A DNA stretch of 7,231 nt from Chloroflexota bacterium (GCA_012513595.1 JAAZBY010000102.1:1-7231), one strand, 5' to 3'; shown: positions 1 to 6,251, counted from the stretch's first letter. Translations and numbers: made by a program. Notes: generated by a model not told the origin, from the sequence alone.

Positions 1-691
1 CGGAATAGGGCGCCGAGTCGACCAAGGAGATGGCCCGGCGGTAGTGGCAGAGAAAGGGCACGTCGGGCATGGCCACGGCCACGTCGGGCAGGAGGCCGGC
101 CACGGCGATGGTGATGCCGCCGCCCTGCGAGCCGCCCGAGAGGGCGATGCGGTCCGGGTCGACGCGCGGGTGGCTGCGGGCGGCCTCGACGGCGCGCACG
201 CCGTCGGTAAAGACCCGCCGGTAAAAGTAGGCCTGCGGGTCAAGGATCCCCTGGGTCATAAAGCCGGAGACGTGCGGGCCGCTGCCCAGGTCGGCGATGT
301 CGGGCGTATCTCCGTGGCGCGAGCCGGAGCCCTGGCCGCGGGTATCCATCACCAGGTGGGCATACCCGGCGGACGACCAGGTCAGCCACTCAAAGGGGAA
401 GCCGCGGCCGCCGGTGTAGCCGATGAACTCCACCACGCAGGGCAGGCGGCCGGCGCGCCCGCGCGGCAGCAGGAGCCAGCCCTTGATCGGCTGGCCGCCG
501 TAGCCGGGGAAAGTGACGTCGAACACGTCGACGGTGCGCAGGCCGAAATCGGCCGGCTCGAAGGAGACCTCCAGGGGGAAGGCGCGGGCCTGGCGCAGCG
601 TCTCATCCCAGAAGGCGTCGAAATCGGGCGGTTCCTCACGCGGTGGCCGGTAGGCGCGCAGCTCTTCGAGTTTCAGGTCAAAGAAGGCCAT
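1..691 (-). CDS. AXE1-family acetyl(xylan) esterase / cephalosporin-C deacetylase, C-terminus cut by window edge
   Basis: Serine esterase of the alpha/beta-hydrolase fold that removes acetyl groups from xylo-oligosaccharides and other small acetylated compounds. The first 230 residues are visible. They carry the family's N-terminal FDAFWDETL segment, the oxyanion-hole tyrosine in EFIGYTGG (Tyr92), the DTRGQG turn, and the nucleophile elbow GGSQGG with Ser188 followed by Gln189. These positions coincide with Tyr92, Ser188 and Gln189 as I recall them for the Thermotoga maritima enzyme TM0077 (about 325 residues). The catalytic Asp and His should lie in the missing C-terminal third. There is no signal peptide, so the enzyme is probably cytoplasmic, as is usual for this family. 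The ATG is supported by GGAGGAG five bases upstream. It is the third gene of a minus-strand unit, 74 nt after the lyase-like gene; that gap has only a weak 5-bp hairpin (749-764) and no clear promoter. The family call is firm; the exact substrate is not known. Confidence 0.93.
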   Translation of the reverse strand, partial: MAFFDLKLEELRAYRPPREEPPDFDAFWDETLRQARAFPLEVSFEPADFGLRTVDVFDVTFPGYGGQPIKGWLLLPRGRAGRLPCVVEFIGYTGGRGFPFEWLTWSSAGYAHLVMDTRGQGSGSRHGDTPDIADLGSGPHVSGFMTQGILDPQAYFYRRVFTDGVRAVEAARSHPRVDPDRIALSGGSQGGGITIAVAGLLPDVAVAMPDVPFLCHYRRAISLVDSAPYS

Positions 692-765
692 GGGTTCTCC
701 TCCGCTACGGTGATGGTGCCAAGGGCGAACCGACGACGCGGCGCGCCCCCCGGTACAAGCCGGGC

Positions 766-1812
766 TCAGGGGCTGCCCAGCGGCTGGCCGTGGGTAAAGG
801 TGAGGTGCGGCGCCGAGTGCGTGGCGCTCAGCGGGCGCCGCGCGGCCAGGAGCGCGGTGGCCTCCGGATGGGGCCAGCGCGGGTTCAACACCTCAAAGTA
901 TGAGGCATAGAAGGCGCCGTCCGGGGCGGGGGGCTGGCCCTGGTAGTAGGGGAAGGTATCCGGCCGCAGGGCCCAGGGCGCCACGCGGTGAAAGGCCTGC
1001 CGCAGGGTCCGCCCGTTCGGCGAGACATAGTCGTACAGGTCGATCCCGTTGGTGCGCAGGATCTCGGCGGCGATGGTCTGCGGCAGCAGGGAAAAGTGCG
1101 AGTACCAGAGGCCATGGTCGCCGGTGCCGTGGTTGCGGCCCACCTCGTGGGGGAGGTGGCCGTCCGCGGCGATCTGGCTGGCGATGAACTCGCGCCAGCG
1201 GTTGGCGGCGGCCGCCAGGAGGTCGGCATCGCCGAGGTAGGCGGCAATGGCGGAGACCAGCACCAGCCCCCAGTTGCCCCAGTTGTTGGCGCGGCCCATG
1301 CAGTTCATGGGCAGGGCCTTCTCACGGAGGAAGCGCTCCCAGGCGGCGCGCTGCGGGGCCGTCCACCCGTCGCAGCCGCGCAGGAGGTCGGCGGCCAGGA
1401 TCAGGGCGGGAAAGTGGTAGGAGAAGCAGAGGGTCGAGTCGTCGCGGTGCTCGGTCGTGCGGAGCTCGGCGGGCCAGGCGTTGACCAGGCGCAGCGCCGT
1501 GGCAGCGTAGCGCTGCTGGCCGGTCATGCGGTAGGCCAGGGCCAGGGCGTAGGCCGAGTTGCCGTCCCCCTCGAGGCCGCCCTTGAGGGTGCGGTGGCCC
1601 TCGGCGTCAACATAATAGCCCGGCACGTACCAGTGCGCGGGGACGTGGGGGGCGCGGGCCAGGGCGGCGTCGGCCTCGGCCAGGAGGGCGCGGAAGGCGG
1701 AGGCGGTCGGCTCGAGGCCGCGGGCCAGCCGCTCGCGCAGGGCGGCGACGTCCTGCTCGGACAGGAAGACGCGGCAGGAGGCCGCGTCGGCAGGCGTGAC
1801 GGGCAGGGCCAT
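766..1812 (-). CDS. Alginate-lyase-like (alpha/alpha) toroid protein, probable polysaccharide lyase or glycuronan-active enzyme
   Basis: A 348-residue protein resembling the alginate lyase superfamily (Pfam Alginate_lyase, PL5-like), whose members cleave uronate polymers by beta-elimination inside an (alpha/alpha) toroid. Supporting features are the early [17 protein letters not shown] helix pair (82-98), [16 protein letters not shown] (131-146), the asparagine-rich RANNWGNWG motif (174-182) where PL5 enzymes have Asn-Asn-His, and the segment from [18 protein letters not shown] to [13 protein letters not shown] (223-260), which matches the family's Arg...Tyr helix followed by AAE...NGxDLY. 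The usual catalytic His after Asn-Asn is Trp178 here; His228, His233 and Tyr237 are possible replacements. There is no signal peptide, so action on imported oligosaccharide is likely. The start has GAGGAG nine bases upstream, and the gene begins 29 nt after the lipoprotein gene, so the two are probably co-transcribed. The fold family is likely; the substrate, and even catalytic activity, is uncertain. Confidence 0.72.
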   Translation of the reverse strand: MALPVTPADAASCRVFLSEQDVAALRERLARGLEPTASAFRALLAEADAALARAPHVPAHWYVPGYYVDAEGHRTLKGGLEGDGNSAYALALAYRMTGQQRYAATALRLVNAWPAELRTTEHRDDSTLCFSYHFPALILAADLLRGCDGWTAPQRAAWERFLREKALPMNCMGRANNWGNWGLVLVSAIAAYLGDADLLAAAANRWREFIASQIAADGHLPHEVGRNHGTGDHGLWYSHFSLLPQTIAAEILRTNGIDLYDYVSPNGRTLRQAFHRVAPWALRPDTFPYYQGQPPAPDGAFYASYFEVLNPRWPHPEATALLAARRPLSATHSAPHLTFTHGQPLGSP

Positions 1813-1841
1813 GGTCAGGGTCTCCTCGGGTGGGTGGGGCG

Positions 1842-2420
1842 CTAGCCTTCGACGACGATCACCAGGTAAAAGCTGGAGCCGAAGCGGCGGTCCTCGTTGA
1901 CCTGCATCTGCCAGTCGCTGCGGTACTCGCCGACGGCGGCGGGGGCCGTCAACGTCACCGAGATCTCGGTGGTGGCGCCGGGGGCCGTCTCTGGGATGGG
2001 CACCCGGTCAGGCGCGCCCATCTGCTGGTTGTTGACGAACACGAGCCAGTACCCGCGGCCCCAGGGGCAGGAGCCGGTGTTCTTGATCTCCCAGGTCTTG
2101 GTAAAGGCCTCACCGGGCTTCATCTTGGTGCCGTCGGGGATGGTCACGTCGCGGACGTAGATGGCGCCCAGGTCGCAGTTGGAGACGTCGACGACGTCGG
2201 GCGTGGGGCTCGGCTCGGGCGTAGGGGTGACGACGGGCGTCCAGGTGGGGATGAGGCGCGCCACGGGCCGCGGCGTGTTGGTGGCCACGGCGCGCTCGTC
2301 ATCTTCGGAGGAAAAGAGGCCGCAGCCGCCGAGCAAGGTGGCCGCCACGGCCAGCCCGGCGCACAGTATCAGCACGGTCGGCGTCGGGCGGCGCCCGGCG
2401 AGGGCATATCTTGAGCGCAT
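1842..2420 (-). CDS. Lipoprotein with Thr/Pro-rich linker and NBR1-like Ig domain
   Basis: A 192-residue surface lipoprotein. The N-terminus has basic residues (MRSRYALAGRR), a hydrophobic stretch (about 15-30) and the lipobox LGGC with Cys33 as the lipidation site. An acidic, then Thr/Pro-rich linker (about 38-75, with repeated TP pairs) acts as a spacer. Residues about 82-192 form an NBR1-like Ig-type beta-sandwich: TWEIKNTGSCPW, GYWLVFVNN, the PG turn in TAPGATTEISV, APAAVGEYRSDWQMQV and a closing FGSSFYLVIVV strand. This domain is common in Chloroflexota extracellular proteins, where its ligand is generally unknown. Cys82 and Cys118 could form a disulfide. An in-frame ATG exists upstream (2489), but the start at 2420 is preferred because AAGGAG lies seven bases before it and it gives a normal-length signal peptide. 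It is the first gene of its unit, with a promoter 58 nt upstream. The role is probably adhesion or binding outside the membrane, by inference only. Confidence 0.9.
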   Translation of the reverse strand: MRSRYALAGRRPTPTVLILCAGLAVAATLLGGCGLFSSEDDERAVATNTPRPVARLIPTWTPVVTPTPEPSPTPDVVDVSNCDLGAIYVRDVTIPDGTKMKPGEAFTKTWEIKNTGSCPWGRGYWLVFVNNQQMGAPDRVPIPETAPGATTEISVTLTAPAAVGEYRSDWQMQVNEDRRFGSSFYLVIVVEG

Positions 2421-2427
2421 GGCGATG

Positions 2428-2433
2428 CTCCTT
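2428..2433 (-). promoter_or_regulatory. Shine-Dalgarno site that fixes the lipoprotein start
   Basis: AAGGAG on the minus strand, seven bases before the ATG at 2420. It favours that start over the in-frame ATG at 2489, which would put 23 extra residues before the lipoprotein signal and would overlap the predicted promoter -10 box. Confidence 0.75.
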
Positions 2434-2477
2434 ATGATGAGCGCAGATGATGGCAGGGGTAGCGAACAGGCCCAGGA

Positions 2478-2506
2478 ACTATACCGCAAGGCGCGTCGCC
2501 CGGCAA
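2478..2506 (-). promoter_or_regulatory. Predicted sigma-70-type promoter of the lipoprotein-lyase-esterase unit
   Basis: Read on the minus strand: -35 box TTGCCG (2506-2501), a 17-nt spacer and -10 box TATAGT (2483-2478). Transcription would begin near 2471 and give a leader of about 50 nt before the ATG at 2420. The spacing is ideal and both boxes are close to consensus in otherwise GC-rich DNA. This is a sequence prediction only. Confidence 0.6.
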
Positions 2507-2532
2507 TCGGCCGACCGGCGTGGGAAGATAGG

Positions 2533-2655
2533 AGGGACAGGATTGACAGGATTCACAGGATTGACAGGATTTGGAGCCTGGCTGGTTATGGCTCCTTAGG
2601 GTACCTGTCGTTGGAGCAGTCCTGGAGTCCTGTCAATCCTGTGAACCCTGTCCTT
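2533..2655. repeat. ACAGGATT-type repeat array forming a long inverted repeat (copy A)
   Basis: The left arm (about 2536-2571) is a string of 9-nt units of the form ACAGGATTN (GACAGGATT, GACAGGATT, CACAGGATT, GACAGGATT). The right arm (2629-2652) is its reverse complement: 2545-2568 pairs with 2629-2652 over 24 positions with one mismatch. The 60-nt loop holds a further perfect 6-bp hairpin (GGAGCC 2573-2578 with GGCTCC 2590-2595). The element fills the space between the end of the DUF2007 gene and the promoter of the lipoprotein unit. On the plus strand the right arm is followed by a T-rich run, but no plus-strand gene precedes it; in the minus direction there is no U-tract. It is therefore best called an intergenic repeat, not a canonical terminator. 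Related copies lie at 6252-6295 and 6357-6520. Confidence 0.85.
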
Positions 2656-2690
2656 CTTTTCTTCGCGCAACACGGGGCCTGTGGGGGCGC

Positions 2691-2951
2691 TCAGCCGGGG
2701 GCTTGGCCCGGCACCACGGTGCCGAGGTCCTCGTCTTCTTCGGCCAGGAGGTCGCGGGCCTCGGCGGCGTCGGCGGGGCGCACCCACACCTCCACCTGCC
2801 CCAGGCCGTTAAAGGTGAGGCCCAGCGCCCGGCCCAGCGCGGAGAAGCGCAGGACCACGGGGATGTTCTCGGCCTCGAGCTTGGTGCGGACCACCTCGGC
2901 CCCCAAGGGCCCCTGTGAGACGTAGACCAGCAGCAGTTCCTCGTCGTTCAT
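2691..2951 (-). CDS. DUF2007 domain protein (putative signal-transducing protein family)
   Basis: A small 86-residue protein matching the DUF2007 family (Pfam PF09413). Visible family features are LVYVSQGPLGAEVVRTKLEAENIPVVL (about 7-33), the central GLTFNGLGQVEVWV segment and the final PADAAEARDLLAEEDED helix. The layout suggests a compact alpha/beta domain. Members are found alone or fused to other domains, and their biochemical role is not established despite the 'signal transducing' name. No signal peptide or membrane segment is seen, so it is probably cytoplasmic. The start at 2951 is chosen because GGAG lies seven bases upstream and because family homology begins at once; an open frame continues upstream to 3035 but is Pro-rich, overlaps the end of the HIT gene and shows no homology. 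It begins 25 nt after the HIT gene, so the two are very likely co-transcribed. It is the last gene of its unit. Confidence 0.88.
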   Translation of the reverse strand: MNDEELLLVYVSQGPLGAEVVRTKLEAENIPVVLRFSALGRALGLTFNGLGQVEVWVRPADAAEARDLLAEEDEDLGTVVPGQAPG

Positions 2952-2958
2952 GTGTGCG

Positions 2959-2962
2959 CTCC
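2959..2962 (-). promoter_or_regulatory. Shine-Dalgarno core that supports the DUF2007 start
   Basis: GGAG on the minus strand, seven bases before the ATG at 2951, the same spacing as for the HIT and lipoprotein genes. It supports the short start over the upstream in-frame ATG at 3035. Confidence 0.55.
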
Positions 2963-2976
2963 GATCTGTGGGACGG

Positions 2977-3474
2977 CTAGGCTCCCAGCCAGGCGTCGCT
3001 GGGCAGGGGGGCGGGGGCCTGGCCCAGGTGTTCACGCGCCCGGGCGGCCAGGGCGGCCATCTCCTCGACGGGGGGCGTGATGTTGCCGTCGAACATCTCG
3101 GCCTGGAGGAAGGGGCCCTGGCGGGGGTGCTCGTCGCGCTGGCGGCTCCAGACGGGCTGCAGCACGAAATGGATGTGCGAGGCCGTCCAGTCGGCGTGCG
3201 ACCAGAGGCAGACGTAGACCTGGTCAGGCCCCAGGAGCGCGGCGATGGTGCTGCTCACCCGGCGAAGGAGCGGCCCCAGCTCGGCGGCCTCCCCTTCAGT
3301 CAGCTCCCAGATGTGGACGACGTGACGCAGCGGCTTGACGATCAGGGCCCCCACGCCGAGGGGCCCCACGCAGTGCTCCACGGCCCAATGGGGCGTGCGG
3401 AGGATGCTGCCCCCGGGGGGCTGGCGGCGGCCAGCGGTCAGGTCGCAGGCCAGGCAGCCGATGATGTCGGTCAT
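2977..3474 (-). CDS. HIT-family (histidine triad) nucleotide-binding protein with altered triad
   Basis: A 165-residue protein of the HIT superfamily, whose members hydrolyse or transfer nucleotidyl groups (for example from Ap4A or AMP-lysine adducts). Evidence includes an N-terminal CxxC pair (CLAC, 7-10) of the kind that binds zinc in many HIT proteins, the strand GALIVKPLRHVVHIWELTEGE (42-62; many HIT proteins have VxPxxHxxxxxEL here), a helix AAELGPLLRRVSSTIAALLG, and the signature region WTASHIHFVLQP (96-107). The usual triad is H-x-H-x-H-x-x; here His100 and His102 are present and the third position is Val104. The ATG at 3474 has AAAGGAG seven bases upstream and starts right at the conserved CxxC region; longer in-frame starts would run through the GC-rich hairpin repeat and antisense to corA coding sequence, so they are rejected. 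It lies 128 nt downstream of corA and 25 nt upstream of the DUF2007 gene. The substrate cannot be deduced. Confidence 0.87.
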   Translation of the reverse strand: MTDIIGCLACDLTAGRRQPPGGSILRTPHWAVEHCVGPLGVGALIVKPLRHVVHIWELTEGEAAELGPLLRRVSSTIAALLGPDQVYVCLWSHADWTASHIHFVLQPVWSRQRDEHPRQGPFLQAEMFDGNITPPVEEMAALAARAREHLGQAPAPLPSDAWLGA

Positions 3475-3481
3475 GGTGGGG

Positions 3482-3488
3482 CTCCTTT
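3482..3488 (-). promoter_or_regulatory. Shine-Dalgarno site that fixes the HIT gene start
   Basis: AAAGGAG on the minus strand, seven bases before the ATG at 3474. It separates the true gene from a much longer open frame that extends upstream to 3984 through repeat DNA and into the corA region in another frame. Confidence 0.75.
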
Positions 3489-3504
3489 CGGGGGAGGGGG
3501 CGGC

Positions 3505-3564
3505 CCTCACCCCCAGCCCCTCTCCCGCCCGGCCCAGCGGACGGGGCTGGGCCGGGAGAGGGGG
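3505..3564. repeat. GC-rich inverted repeat (CCCTCACCCCCAGCCCCTCTCCC type)
   Basis: The sequence CCCCTCTCCC (3517-3526) pairs with GGGAGAGGGG (3554-3563), and GGCCCAGC (3531-3538) pairs with GCTGGGCC (3546-3553). This gives an 18-bp stem with a 4-nt bulge (3527-3530) and a 7-nt loop. A leader of the form CCCTCACCCCCAG sits at 3505-3516. Sequences of this type recur between genes in many GC-rich bacterial genomes, and I recall them as frequent in Chloroflexota. It lies in the 128-nt gap between corA and the HIT gene. There is no U-tract on either side, so it is not a standard terminator, but it could stabilise or cleave the polycistronic RNA. Confidence 0.8.
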
Positions 3565-3602
3565 GAAGACGCCTGGGATGTTGGAGCGCGGCGATCCGGG
3601 CG

Positions 3603-4667
3603 CTACAGCCAGCGGCGGCGGCGGAAGGCGACCACCATCACCACGGTGATGGCCAGCATGACGGCCCAGACGAGCGGGTAGCTCCAACGCCAGGAAAGCT
3701 CGGGCATGTGCTGAAAGTTCATGCCATAGATGCCGGCGATGAAGGTCAACGGTGAGAACACCGTGGCGAACAGCGTCAGCACCTTCATGATCTCGTTCAT
3801 GCGGTTGGAGATGCTGGAGAGATAGATATCGAACAGGGAGGCGAGCATGTCGCGGTAGGTGTCCAGCGTGTCCATCACCTGGACGGTGTGGTCGTACACG
3901 TCGCGCAGGTAGACGCGCGTGGCCGGCTGGATGAGGGGCGACCCGTCGCGCAGCACCGCGCCGAGCACCTCGCGCAGCGGCCACACCGAGCGGCGCAGCA
4001 GGATCATCTGCCGCTTGAGGGCGTGGATGGCCTGCACGGCCTCGTCCGCCTGGTGGCCGGCCAGGACGGCCTCCTCGATGGCCTCCAGGCGCTCCCCGGC
4101 CACCTCCAGCACGACAAAGTACTGGTCCACAATCGCATCGACCAGGGTGTAGGCAAGATAGTCGGCCGACGCCTCACGCAGGGGGACGTGGTCCTTCACG
4201 AGGCGGTTGATGATCGGCTGGAACAGGTCGGGCGAGTACTCTTGAAAGGAGAGCACCGCGTTCCTGCCCAGGACTACGGCGACCTGTTCCTGGATGATGC
4301 GGTCTGCGACGATGTCGGGCGCCTTGAGCACAAAGTAGACATAATCCGGCGCGCCCTCCATCTTGGGGCGCTGGTCGGTGTTGAGGATGTCCTCGACGGC
4401 CAGCGGGTGTACGTTCAGCAGGGCGCACACGCGCTCGACGGCGGCGACGTCGCTTAGCCCGCAGACGTTGATCCAGCGCAACCGGGCCGGGCCCTCGGCC
4501 AGCGCCGGCAGGGGGCCCTCGGTGCAGTCGAGGACCTGCACCTCGCCGCCGGGGCAGCAGGTGTAGCAGGTGATCGTGGCCTGGTCGACGGGGCGCTCAC
4601 CGGTGTAGACCGGGCTGCCCGGGGGCAGGCCCGCGGTGCCGGCGCTGGACGCGATGCGCTCGCTCAT
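3603..4667 (-). CDS. corA: CorA-family magnesium/cobalt ion channel
   Basis: A 354-residue divalent cation channel of the cytoplasmic membrane; CorA proteins form pentamers that let Mg2+ (also Co2+ and Ni2+) enter down the membrane potential. The soluble alpha/beta N-domain includes INVCGLSD, VHPLAVEDILNTDQRPKMEG (86-105), a segment highly typical of CorA, and YVYFVLKAP. A long helical stretch follows (about 145-290; DYLAYTLVDAIVDQYFVVLE, LKRQMILLRRSVWPLREVL, YRDMLASLFDIYLSSISNRMNEIMKVLT). The pore helix is about 295-314, ending in the hallmark YGMNF (GMN 315-317). A short MPEL-containing outer loop leads to the second membrane helix (about 331-347) and a basic tail RRRRWL. Length and order are normal for the family. 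The extreme N-terminus is unusual in having Cys34, Cys37 and Cys38 close together. AGGAGG lies seven bases before the ATG. It begins 40 nt after the 484-residue gene, so co-transcription is likely. Confidence 0.97.
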   Translation of the reverse strand: MSERIASSAGTAGLPPGSPVYTGERPVDQATITCYTCCPGGEVQVLDCTEGPLPALAEGPARLRWINVCGLSDVAAVERVCALLNVHPLAVEDILNTDQRPKMEGAPDYVYFVLKAPDIVADRIIQEQVAVVLGRNAVLSFQEYSPDLFQPIINRLVKDHVPLREASADYLAYTLVDAIVDQYFVVLEVAGERLEAIEEAVLAGHQADEAVQAIHALKRQMILLRRSVWPLREVLGAVLRDGSPLIQPATRVYLRDVYDHTVQVMDTLDTYRDMLASLFDIYLSSISNRMNEIMKVLTLFATVFSPLTFIAGIYGMNFQHMPELSWRWSYPLVWAVMLAITVVMVVAFRRRRWL

Positions 4668-4707
4668 GATCCTCCCTCCTGGCCGCGCCTGCGCCCGGGC
4701 CGCCGCG

Positions 4708-6162
4708 CTAGACCGTCAACACCAGGCGTGCGGCGTCGCGATAGGATATGGTCAGCCCCTCATCGGACGGGACCACGGCAAAGCCCGCGGCGGACGCCTC
4801 GACCCGCACGGTGAGGCCCGGCAGGTGCCAGGCGTCTCGCCGGGCGGCGCCCAGGCCGGCGCCGGGGGCGTGCACCTGGAAGGCGGCGTTCCCGGCGCAG
4901 GAGATGGTCAGCGTGCGCGCGGCCGCGCGGGCCTCGACGCGCTCCCCCTCGACGAGGCGCAGCCAGCCGATCGACCCGTCGGGCAGGCGCCAGTGCATGG
5001 TGGCGGGGTGCATCTGGCCGCCCGCCGGGCGGGAGAGATCGGTGACGGCGGCGCCGATCATGCACTCCTCTCCGAGCCAGGCCGAGGCCTCGACGAAGGG
5101 ACGGCCCATCAGGGGGCGCTGGACGGTGTGCTCACCGGGGAAGGCGCGCAGGGCGGGCAGGGCGTCGGCCGGGACGCGCACGCCCACCGCGGCGAGGGCC
5201 GGCGGGAACATCAGGTCGTTGGGGTGTTCCATGGCCGGCGAGGGCTGCGGATGGGGCGCCAGCGCGCCGCCCACGGCCATCCAGATGGCCTGGCCCAGGA
5301 TGGCGACGTAACGGGTCATGTCCATGCCGTAGGAGCGGGCGTAGGGCCCGCAGATGTTGCGCAGGCCGGCGTGGTAGAAGCGGGCCACGTCGCGCCACAG
5401 GGCGGCCTCCATCTCTTCGGCGTAGCGACGCAGGGTCGCCGAGGGGGCGTACTCGCACCAGAAGCCGAGGGCAAAGAGGTCCGGCCCGTAGTAGGTGGGC
5501 GAGTTGTACTCGTCAAAGGCCTGGAACTCGCAAAAGTTGCGGTAGATCGCCTCTGCCCAGGCCTCGCCGCGGCGCAGCCACTCGTCCTCTCCGTAGCGGG
5601 TGCCGGCCCAGACCTCCAGCGGCGCCCGCATCAGGGAGATGTTGGTGTACCGCTCCGTCAGGCGGCCCTCGGCCTCCTCGCCGACGATGGCCAGGCGGAT
5701 GGCATGGTCCAGGCGAGACAGGAGCGCCGGCGGCAGGGCCGGGGCATAGTCCTCGATGATGATGGCCAGGATGGTGCCGATGAACTGGCGCCAGTTGGGG
5801 TCATAGTGCTGCCAGCGGACGGGCTCGGCGGGAGGGTCGCCCTCTTCGGGGGCGCGGCGGAAGGTGCCGTGGTAGATGCGGCCGGGCGTGTTCCACTGGT
5901 TGTCCAGGATGGCGGAGAGGGCCCGGCAGGCGCGGGCCGCGTCACCGGGGCGGTCGCGGAGCAAGAGCCCCAGGGCGTACCAGACGGAGTCGCGCACGCC
6001 GTGGCGCACGGTGCGCACGCCGTGGGCGGGGCCGGGGTGGGCGGGGTCCGGGGCGTAGGCCAACAGGCCGAGGTCCTCGTTCCAGCGGGCGTCCATCCAG
6101 TCCATAGCGGTGTGGACCAGGTCGCGAGTGGGTTCGTCCAGCAGGTCCAGTTTCTTGGGCAT
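4708..6162 (-). CDS. Conserved-looking protein of unknown function, probable helical toroid plus beta-sandwich (carbohydrate-active?)
   Basis: A 484-residue protein I cannot assign to a named family. The first 300 residues read as repeated helix pairs with many aromatic and charged residues on loops, as in (alpha/alpha) toroid glycoside hydrolases and polysaccharide lyases: DNQWNTPGRIYHGTF (87-101), HYDPNWRQFIGTIL (119-132), YTNISLMRAPLEVWAG (172-187), FDEYNSPTYYGPDLFAL (216-232) and HAGLRNICGPYARSYGMDMTRY (264-285). Such dense motifs suggest a conserved active-site groove. Residues about 380-484 are rich in alternating hydrophobic strands (MHWRLPDGSIGWLRLVEG, LTVRVEASAAGFAVV, LTISYRDAARLVLTV), consistent with a C-terminal beta-sandwich. 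This order resembles PL8/PL12/PL21-type enzymes, but the resemblance is architectural and inferred. No signal peptide is seen. The start has GGGAG eight bases upstream and a promoter at 6207-6235; it heads the unit continuing into corA. A linker at 302-311 reads like translated repeat DNA. Confidence 0.8.
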   Translation of the reverse strand: MPKKLDLLDEPTRDLVHTAMDWMDARWNEDLGLLAYAPDPAHPGPAHGVRTVRHGVRDSVWYALGLLLRDRPGDAARACRALSAILDNQWNTPGRIYHGTFRRAPEEGDPPAEPVRWQHYDPNWRQFIGTILAIIIEDYAPALPPALLSRLDHAIRLAIVGEEAEGRLTERYTNISLMRAPLEVWAGTRYGEDEWLRRGEAWAEAIYRNFCEFQAFDEYNSPTYYGPDLFALGFWCEYAPSATLRRYAEEMEAALWRDVARFYHAGLRNICGPYARSYGMDMTRYVAILGQAIWMAVGGALAPHPQPSPAMEHPNDLMFPPALAAVGVRVPADALPALRAFPGEHTVQRPLMGRPFVEASAWLGEECMIGAAVTDLSRPAGGQMHPATMHWRLPDGSIGWLRLVEGERVEARAAARTLTISCAGNAAFQVHAPGAGLGAARRDAWHLPGLTVRVEASAAGFAVVPSDEGLTISYRDAARLVLTV

Positions 6163-6206
6163 CGGTGCGTCTCCCTAGCGCTGCGCGGCGGGACAGTGTT
6201 GCGCCC

Positions 6207-6235
6207 AGTGTAGTCCGCGCGGCGGGCGGCATCAA
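6207..6235 (-). promoter_or_regulatory. Predicted sigma-70-type promoter of the 484-residue gene and corA unit
   Basis: Read on the minus strand: -35 box TTGATG (6235-6230), a 17-nt spacer and -10 box TACACT (6212-6207). The start of transcription would be near 6200, with a leader of about 38 nt before the ATG at 6162. Spacing is ideal, the boxes are moderately close to consensus, and the location just upstream of the first gene supports the call. Prediction only. Confidence 0.55.
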
Positions 6236-6251
6236 CCGCGCGGCCGGCGGG

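Noticed and set aside
988..1845. A 285-residue plus-strand open frame across the lyase-like gene
   Set aside because: It is the GC-rich antisense shadow of a recognisable gene, with a repetitive Gly/Val/Ala/Gln composition and no motif.
2533..2655. Copy A as a standard Rho-independent terminator
   Set aside because: The loop is 60 nt and the T-rich run follows the stem only on the plus strand, where no gene would use it; in the minus direction the U-tract is missing.
2950..3681. A 243-residue plus-strand open frame across the HIT gene and the hairpin repeat
   Set aside because: It runs antisense to the HIT gene and through repeat DNA; the PHPQPLS-type peptide in it is a translation of the GC-rich repeat, not a conserved domain.
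3475..3984. N-terminal extension of the HIT protein up to 3984
   Set aside because: The extension reads through the hairpin repeat and the corA coding region in another frame, is Arg/Ala/His-rich without homology, and AAAGGAG supports the start at 3474.
4636..6213. A 525-residue plus-strand open frame across the 484-residue gene
   Set aside because: It is antisense to a gene with a promoter, ribosome binding site and coherent protein motifs. Its product is low-complexity Gly/Ala/Val/Arg sequence typical of the opposite strand of GC-rich genes.
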